Assembly: GCA_938074135.1 (NCBI GenBank)
Contig: CALJFL010000018.1
Location: 1 to 10,545 of the forward strand
Direction: 5' to 3'
Source of the DNA: an uncultured Halieaceae bacterium
GTDB lineage: Bacteria; Pseudomonadota; Gammaproteobacteria; Pseudomonadales; Halieaceae
Length of the DNA: 10,545 nucleotides
In this document: positions 6,821 through 10,545 of the stretch, in pieces
How positions within the stretch are numbered: the first letter of the stretch is position 1
Layout: every line of letters starts with the position of its first letter
Notes under the pieces: model-generated
Databases searched by the model: none
What the model was told of the DNA's origin: nothing
The model's input: the letters and a program-made list of their open reading frames with translations, nothing else
Program-made: the position numbers and the translations under genes

Positions 6821-8689
6821 CTAGTCAGGCCGATACCAGATCGCCGAACTGATCGCCCGCTCCTGCAAGGTCGCCGGCTGCGGCGCGGGTATTCCCAGCT
6901 TCATGGCGTCATAGGTGGACCAACGAGGCGTCGGAATCTCTATCGCCCGGGCATAGTAAAACGCTTCAGCCGAGGGATCGAAACCCGGATCACGCCACAG
7001 CGCCGACAACTGAGGCGTACCGATGGTATTGCGATAGCTTGCGGTCGGGATATCGACACTGTTACCCACCGGCGCGAATCGGCCGGCGGCATCCCGGCTG
7101 CGGCCCGGGGAAGCGGCAACGTCATAGACGCGCTCATGGCTCACACCGGCCGCATCCACCCACCCTTTTACGATCTGGAGTCGGTCCAGCTGAGCGCCCT
7201 GGGGATCCATACCCGCGGACACCGCGAACATCGGTGTAGCCGCATCCGCGTCTGGCGCCACCAGTTCGCCACCCATAGGAACACCCTGGCGATAAGCACT
7301 TTCCAGCCACTGTGGTCGGGTGAGCAGATCTTCTGGATACTCAAAACCACCGAAGAAGCGCAAACCAATCCGGGGGCCGGAGGTCGCGTAAGTCTCGCGC
7401 CGCACGAGTGCATCAAAGATGGCTTCGCGGGTATTTTCCTGCGCCCACACCGCGGCCAGCCCGGCACTGCCCCAACGGCGTTGGCGTAAATATTGATCCG
7501 GCAACATCAGGGCCGCTCCAAGGCGCAGTCCGGCCGTGCCATCCATCACCGGCAATTTGCCGTGATGCTGACTCTCCTGCACCGAGCTGCTGGCATTGTG
7601 GCTATCACTGCTACCGATCACACCGAATTTATAGGGGTTAAAGCCCTCGCTGTGGGAAAATTCGAGGCCCAGGCGCAATGCATCACGGGCGTAACTGCCC
7701 CGTGGCTCACTGAAATCGCCCGCGGCATTGATCTGTTCAGTGACCAGTTCGAAGTCGGCAAACTCGTCCTCCGGCGATAGTAACGGGTGCGTCTCAGAGG
7801 TGCCCTTGATCTGCAGAATCTCGCTGATCGGCTCATTACGACGACGCTGCGCTGAGTAATCATCGTTAAGCGTGGCCCCGTCAAACTGCACCTGGTCGTA
7901 CATCAACCCGTTGCTGATGTTACCGTTGTGGGGAATGGCCATGACTTGCATACCCTGCTCTCGCTGGGCATCAAGCGCATCCCAAAGATCCTCCGGGTTA
8001 TTGGAGTGCAGGGAACTGAATGGCAGCTCCGGTACATGGGTATCGCGATAAATCACGTTGCGGTGAAGGTTCTGACCGCCAATCATCGCAGTCCACTCGT
8101 AGCCTACCAGCGCCGTAAAAACCCCGGGTTCGTAATGTGCATCTGCGGTTTCCACCATATGTCGCCAGGCGTCGGCGCCGACCGCCCGGGAGGCGGCTTT
8201 TTCCGTAGACAGGTCGGCATCGGCGATTGGCAAGGTGCTACGAATAAACGCGATGGTCATTTGCAGACGGCCATCATTGAGCAACCGGTCCCGCAAGGGT
8301 CTCTCTTCCAGCGCCAGCACGGCGGGATCGATACGCGCGTTGCCCATGTACTCGGAGTGGTCGGTTACCGCCGCGAAATCCAGTGGCCTGTCGATAGTAA
8401 TGGGATACCCGGCACCGTGCTGGATTGTGCCGCCGCGGGTGAACAGGTAAGCGTCATCAGGCGTGGCCCGCACACCCATGGTGTAGGCGTCGGTGGAGTA
8501 ACTGGTATGGATATGCAAATCGCCCCACAGCAGATTGCGCAATGGGTTTGCCGGTACTGACGGTTTGTCCGGCAATTCGATTCGGGTGTCCGGCGCAAAG
8601 GCCGGCTGCAGTGTCGGATCATCCAGCGGCTCACAGGCCAGCAGCACTGTCAACGTCGACATGACTGCCAGTCGAGCCGGCAACATCAT
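6821..8689 (-). CDS. DUF3604 family, PHP-like predicted metallohydrolase, probable lipoprotein
   Basis: A 622-residue protein with a short lipoprotein signal: Arg6, a hydrophobic stretch, and lipobox LLAC with Cys19 as the lipidated residue. Glu, not Asp, follows the cysteine, so in a Gram-negative it would probably be sorted to the outer membrane. The mature part carries PHP-type metal-ligand motifs: GDLHIHTSYSTDA (His59, His61), TDHSEYMG (Asp110, His111), GYEWT (Glu198), IPHNGN (His254) and GSSDSHN (Asp362, His364). This pattern defines the DUF3604 family, whose substrate is generally unknown; phosphoester hydrolysis is a guess from the fold. ATG 8689 overlaps the fdsD stop (ATGATG; a start at 8686 is equally possible), with AGG seven bases upstream. 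The frame extends upstream to 8764, but that would put the signal internally. Its coupling to a formate dehydrogenase operon is unexpected. Confidence 0.88.
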   Translation of the reverse strand: MMLPARLAVMSTLTVLLACEPLDDPTLQPAFAPDTRIELPDKPSVPANPLRNLLWGDLHIHTSYSTDAYTMGVRATPDDAYLFTRGGTIQHGAGYPITIDRPLDFAAVTDHSEYMGNARIDPAVLALEERPLRDRLLNDGRLQMTIAFIRSTLPIADADLSTEKAASRAVGADAWRHMVETADAHYEPGVFTALVGYEWTAMIGGQNLHRNVIYRDTHVPELPFSSLHSNNPEDLWDALDAQREQGMQVMAIPHNGNISNGLMYDQVQFDGATLNDDYSAQRRRNEPISEILQIKGTSETHPLLSPEDEFADFELVTEQINAAGDFSEPRGSYARDALRLGLEFSHSEGFNPYKFGVIGSSDSHNASSSVQESQHHGKLPVMDGTAGLRLGAALMLPDQYLRQRRWGSAGLAAVWAQENTREAIFDALVRRETYATSGPRIGLRFFGGFEYPEDLLTRPQWLESAYRQGVPMGGELVAPDADAATPMFAVSAGMDPQGAQLDRLQIVKGWVDAAGVSHERVYDVAASPGRSRDAAGRFAPVGNSVDIPTASYRNTIGTPQLSALWRDPGFDPSAEAFYYARAIEIPTPRWSTYDAMKLGIPAPQPATLQERAISSAIWYRPD

Positions 8690-8919
8690 GCGGTGGCCTG
8701 CGAGGACAACGCTGCCAGTGCAGCGGATACCGTGGCATCCAGCTCCTCTTGACCCTCCTGCCAATAGTCCAGCAACTCGCTGCGCATAGCGGGCGTCCAG
8801 AAACGGCGCAGATGATCTGCTGTTCTCGTAGCCGCGGTGTCGGCGTCAACACCGGCGGCCAGGTTAGCCGCAATCTGCTCCGCCATCTTGATCAACTGTT
8901 TGAGCTGTTGGCTTGCCAT
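8686..8919 (-). CDS. fdsD: formate dehydrogenase delta subunit (FdsD)
   Basis: A 77-residue protein of the FdsD family, a small accessory or subunit of soluble NAD-dependent molybdenum formate dehydrogenases. The recognisable core is RTADHLRRFWTPAMR (residues 32-46), typical of the family, preceded by a helical N-terminus (QLKQLIKMAEQIAANL) and followed by an acidic, alanine-rich tail. I chose ATG 8919 because it follows the fdhD stop by one base and has AGAGGA four bases upstream. The same frame is open to 8982, but that part overlaps fdhD. The stop overlaps the start of the DUF3604 gene by one to four bases. The order fdsA-fdhD-fdsD matches the classic fdsGBACD operon. Confidence 0.9.
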   Translation of the reverse strand: MASQQLKQLIKMAEQIAANLAAGVDADTAATRTADHLRRFWTPAMRSELLDYWQEGQEELDATVSAALAALSSQATA

Positions 8920-8920
8920 A

Positions 8921-9724
8921 CTATCCTCTGATCCGTTCGGGCCTTGTGTACACCACCTGCCTGCCCTCAGACACATGGCCAACCAAGGTTAAGCCGCAGG
9001 TCTCGGCCTGTTCAATCGCCAACGAAGTCGGCGCCGATACCGCCGCCAGGATGGGCACGTTGGCACGTGCGGTCTTCGCTACCATCTCGTAACTGGCTCT
9101 ACTGGTCACCAGAATAAAACCTGCGGGCACAGTGCCACGGTGTAGGGCGCCGATCAGTTTATCAAGCGCATTATGCCGGCCGACATCCTCGCGCAACAGC
9201 AACAGCTCGCCAGCTTCACTACAAAATGCTGCGCCGTGGACAGAACCCGTCAGCGCTTTTAACGGCTGCAGGCTATCCATCGAGGTCACCGCGCGCGCCA
9301 GTGCGGCTGGCTCAATCACTATCTCAGCCACGACCGGCGACGGCTCCGGGATCGCCTGTGCCAGCGATTCGGCACCACACAGCCCACAACCGGTGCGGCC
9401 AGTAAGGTTGCGGCGCCTTTGTTTCAGGGCGGCAAAGGCCTCATTGACAATGGTCATCTGCAGCTCAATGCCCTTTTCCTGTGGCACCACCTCAATATCG
9501 AGAATCTGTTCCGGCGCACTCACTATATTCTCAGTGAAGCTGAAACCCCGGGCAAAATCTTCCAGGTCAGCGGGTGTCGCCATCATCACCACATGAGAAA
9601 CCCCGTTATAAACCATCGCAACGGGATATTCCTGAATAACCTGATCGTGATCGCTAGAGGCACTACCAGACTCCCAACTGAGACGGGGAACACTGGTACT
9701 GCCAGCCTTGTCGGAGAAGGTCAT
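8921..9724 (-). CDS. fdhD: formate dehydrogenase accessory sulfurtransferase FdhD (FdsC)
   Basis: FdhD carries sulfur from a cysteine desulfurase to the bis-MGD molybdenum cofactor, which formate dehydrogenase requires for activity. In fds operons this gene is called fdsC. The 267 residues hold the essential CxxC motif, CGLC at 113-116, the family motifs TGSVHGAAF (159-167) and EDVGRHNALDKL (179-190), and a conserved SRASYEMVAKTA stretch (208-219). No signal peptide is present, so it is cytoplasmic. ATG 9724 overlaps the fdsA stop (ATGA), with GAGG about ten bases upstream. fdsD follows after one base. The N-terminal 30 residues are poorly conserved in type and might be partly dispensable. 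Confidence 0.96.
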   Translation of the reverse strand: MTFSDKAGSTSVPRLSWESGSASSDHDQVIQEYPVAMVYNGVSHVVMMATPADLEDFARGFSFTENIVSAPEQILDIEVVPQEKGIELQMTIVNEAFAALKQRRRNLTGRTGCGLCGAESLAQAIPEPSPVVAEIVIEPAALARAVTSMDSLQPLKALTGSVHGAAFCSEAGELLLLREDVGRHNALDKLIGALHRGTVPAGFILVTSRASYEMVAKTARANVPILAAVSAPTSLAIEQAETCGLTLVGHVSEGRQVVYTRPERIRG

Positions 9725-10545
9725 TCAGCGGTGGCCTCGGCCAGTAGCGCTTGTTGCTGGCGATCAAAGGCCTGCTGGCGTTGCTGCCATGCCGAGGGCT
9801 GGCTCACCTTGACAGCTTCCACCGCAGTGACTTTGTACTCCGGGCAATTGGTGGCCCAATCCGAATTGTCAGTGGTCACCACGTTGGCACCTGAGAAAGG
9901 ATGGTGAAACGTCGTGTAGACAACACCGGGTTTGACCCGCTCGGAAATCCGCGCCCGCAACACGGTATTACCAGCACGACTGCTGATACCAACCCAGTCA
10001 TCCTCATTTATGCCGCGCTGCTCTGCATCATGGGGATGAATCTCCAACCTGTCCTCATCGTGCCAGGCCAGGTTATCGGTGCGCCTTGTCTGGGCGCCGA
10101 CATTGTACTGGGACAGAATTCGACCGGTGGTGAGTAGAAGTGGAAAGCGGCGGTTGGCACGCTCGTCGGTGGGGAGAAATTCGGTAATAGCGAAATAGCC
10201 CTTACCCCTGACAAACTCGTCGACGTGCATGGTCTCAGTGCCTTCACGGGCCGCGTCGTTGCAAGGCCACTGGATACTGCCAGCGGCATCCAGGCGCTCA
10301 TAACTGACCCCACTGAACGTCGGGGTCAGGCTGGCAATCTCGTCCATGATTTGCGCGGGATGATCATAAGGCATCGGACAACCCATGGCATTGGCCAGGG
10401 CAACAGTGACCTCCCAGTCCTCTTTGCCGGCCAGCGCCGGCATGACCTTGCGCACCGGTGAAATGCGACGTTCGGCGTTGGTAAACGTGCCGTTCTTCTC
10501 CAGAAAGGAAGAACCAGGCAGGAAAACATGGGCGAACTTGGCTGT
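9721..10545 (-). CDS. fdsA: NAD-linked formate dehydrogenase alpha subunit FdsA, C-terminal 274 residues
   Basis: Catalytic molybdenum subunit of soluble formate dehydrogenase (formate + NAD+ to CO2 + NADH, with the beta and gamma subunits). The 5' part is outside the window; position 10545 is the first base of a codon and the frame is open to the edge. The fragment starts in the conserved FLPGSSFLEKNGTFTNAERR segment (fragment residues 8-27). It continues through the end of the molybdopterin domain. It then enters the C-terminal molybdopterin-dinucleotide-binding domain at RFPLLLTTGRILSQYN (133-148), with YTTFHHPFSGANVVTTDNSD further on. The last 40 residues are a glutamine- and alanine-rich helix. 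The active-site Cys or Sec and the iron-sulfur domains cannot be seen here. The GTG at 10455 is internal, not a start. The stop overlaps fdhD by four bases. Confidence 0.94.
   Translation of the reverse strand, partial: TAKFAHVFLPGSSFLEKNGTFTNAERRISPVRKVMPALAGKEDWEVTVALANAMGCPMPYDHPAQIMDEIASLTPTFSGVSYERLDAAGSIQWPCNDAAREGTETMHVDEFVRGKGYFAITEFLPTDERANRRFPLLLTTGRILSQYNVGAQTRRTDNLAWHDEDRLEIHPHDAEQRGINEDDWVGISSRAGNTVLRARISERVKPGVVYTTFHHPFSGANVVTTDNSDWATNCPEYKVTAVEAVKVSQPSAWQQRQQAFDRQQQALLAEATAE

Noticed and set aside
8690..8764. Upstream extension of the DUF3604 protein
   Set aside because: It overlaps fdsD in another frame and would bury the lipoprotein signal inside the protein.
8920..8982. Upstream extension of fdsD
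   Set aside because: It overlaps fdhD, while ATG 8919 has its own AGAGGA site and starts the family domain correctly.
10326..10529. 67-codon minus-strand frame near the right edge
   Set aside because: It is out of frame with fdsA, whose conserved sequence continues to 10545 in a different frame.
8921..10545. Possible frameshift or rearrangement in the formate dehydrogenase operon
   Set aside because: The order fdsA-fdhD-fdsD is the normal one and all frames are intact with regular overlaps.
1..10545. Defence island, prophage, transposon or CRISPR content
   Set aside because: All coding space is accounted for by metabolic and regulatory genes; no integrase, transposase, terminal repeats or spaced repeats were found.

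Overview
The window (about 57-58% G+C by eye, very compact, Shine-Dalgarno-led genes with overlapping stops and starts) looks like chromosome of an aerobic, heterotrophic gammaproteobacterium, perhaps a marine one of the Halieaceae/OM60 type. That placement is an impression from gene content and protein style; no rRNA or phylogenetic marker is present. No tRNA, rRNA, insertion sequence, CRISPR array or phage gene was seen, and no gene-free stretch exceeds about 110 bases.

Region 1 (1-5792, minus strand) is one tight operon read right to left: a CoA-acylating aldehyde dehydrogenase, an isobutyryl-CoA-type acyl-CoA dehydrogenase, an enoyl-CoA hydratase, a 3-hydroxyisobutyryl-CoA hydrolase, 3-hydroxyisobutyrate dehydrogenase (mmsB) and an alpha/beta hydrolase that runs off the left edge. 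The four middle genes encode the distal valine pathway: isobutyryl-CoA to methacrylyl-CoA, to 3-hydroxyisobutyryl-CoA, to 3-hydroxyisobutyrate, to methylmalonate semialdehyde. The usual last enzyme, MmsA, is not here. Its usual place is taken by an AdhE/SauS-type acylating dehydrogenase, the most interesting protein-level observation in the window.

Region 2 (5793-6784) holds the divergent AraC-family regulator, probably the MmsR counterpart. The 107-base divergent gap contains two near-identical 15-base direct repeats exactly 21 bases apart. They sit just upstream of a weak operon promoter and overlap the regulator's annotated start, as expected for an AraC-type operator with possible autoregulation.

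Region 3 (6821-10545, minus strand) converges on the regulator. It is the distal end of an NAD-linked, soluble formate dehydrogenase operon: fdsA (C-terminal part), fdhD (also called fdsC) and fdsD. A DUF3604/PHP-type predicted lipoprotein follows and is translationally coupled to fdsD. All junctions here overlap or are one base apart. A small inverted repeat separates this operon from the regulator.
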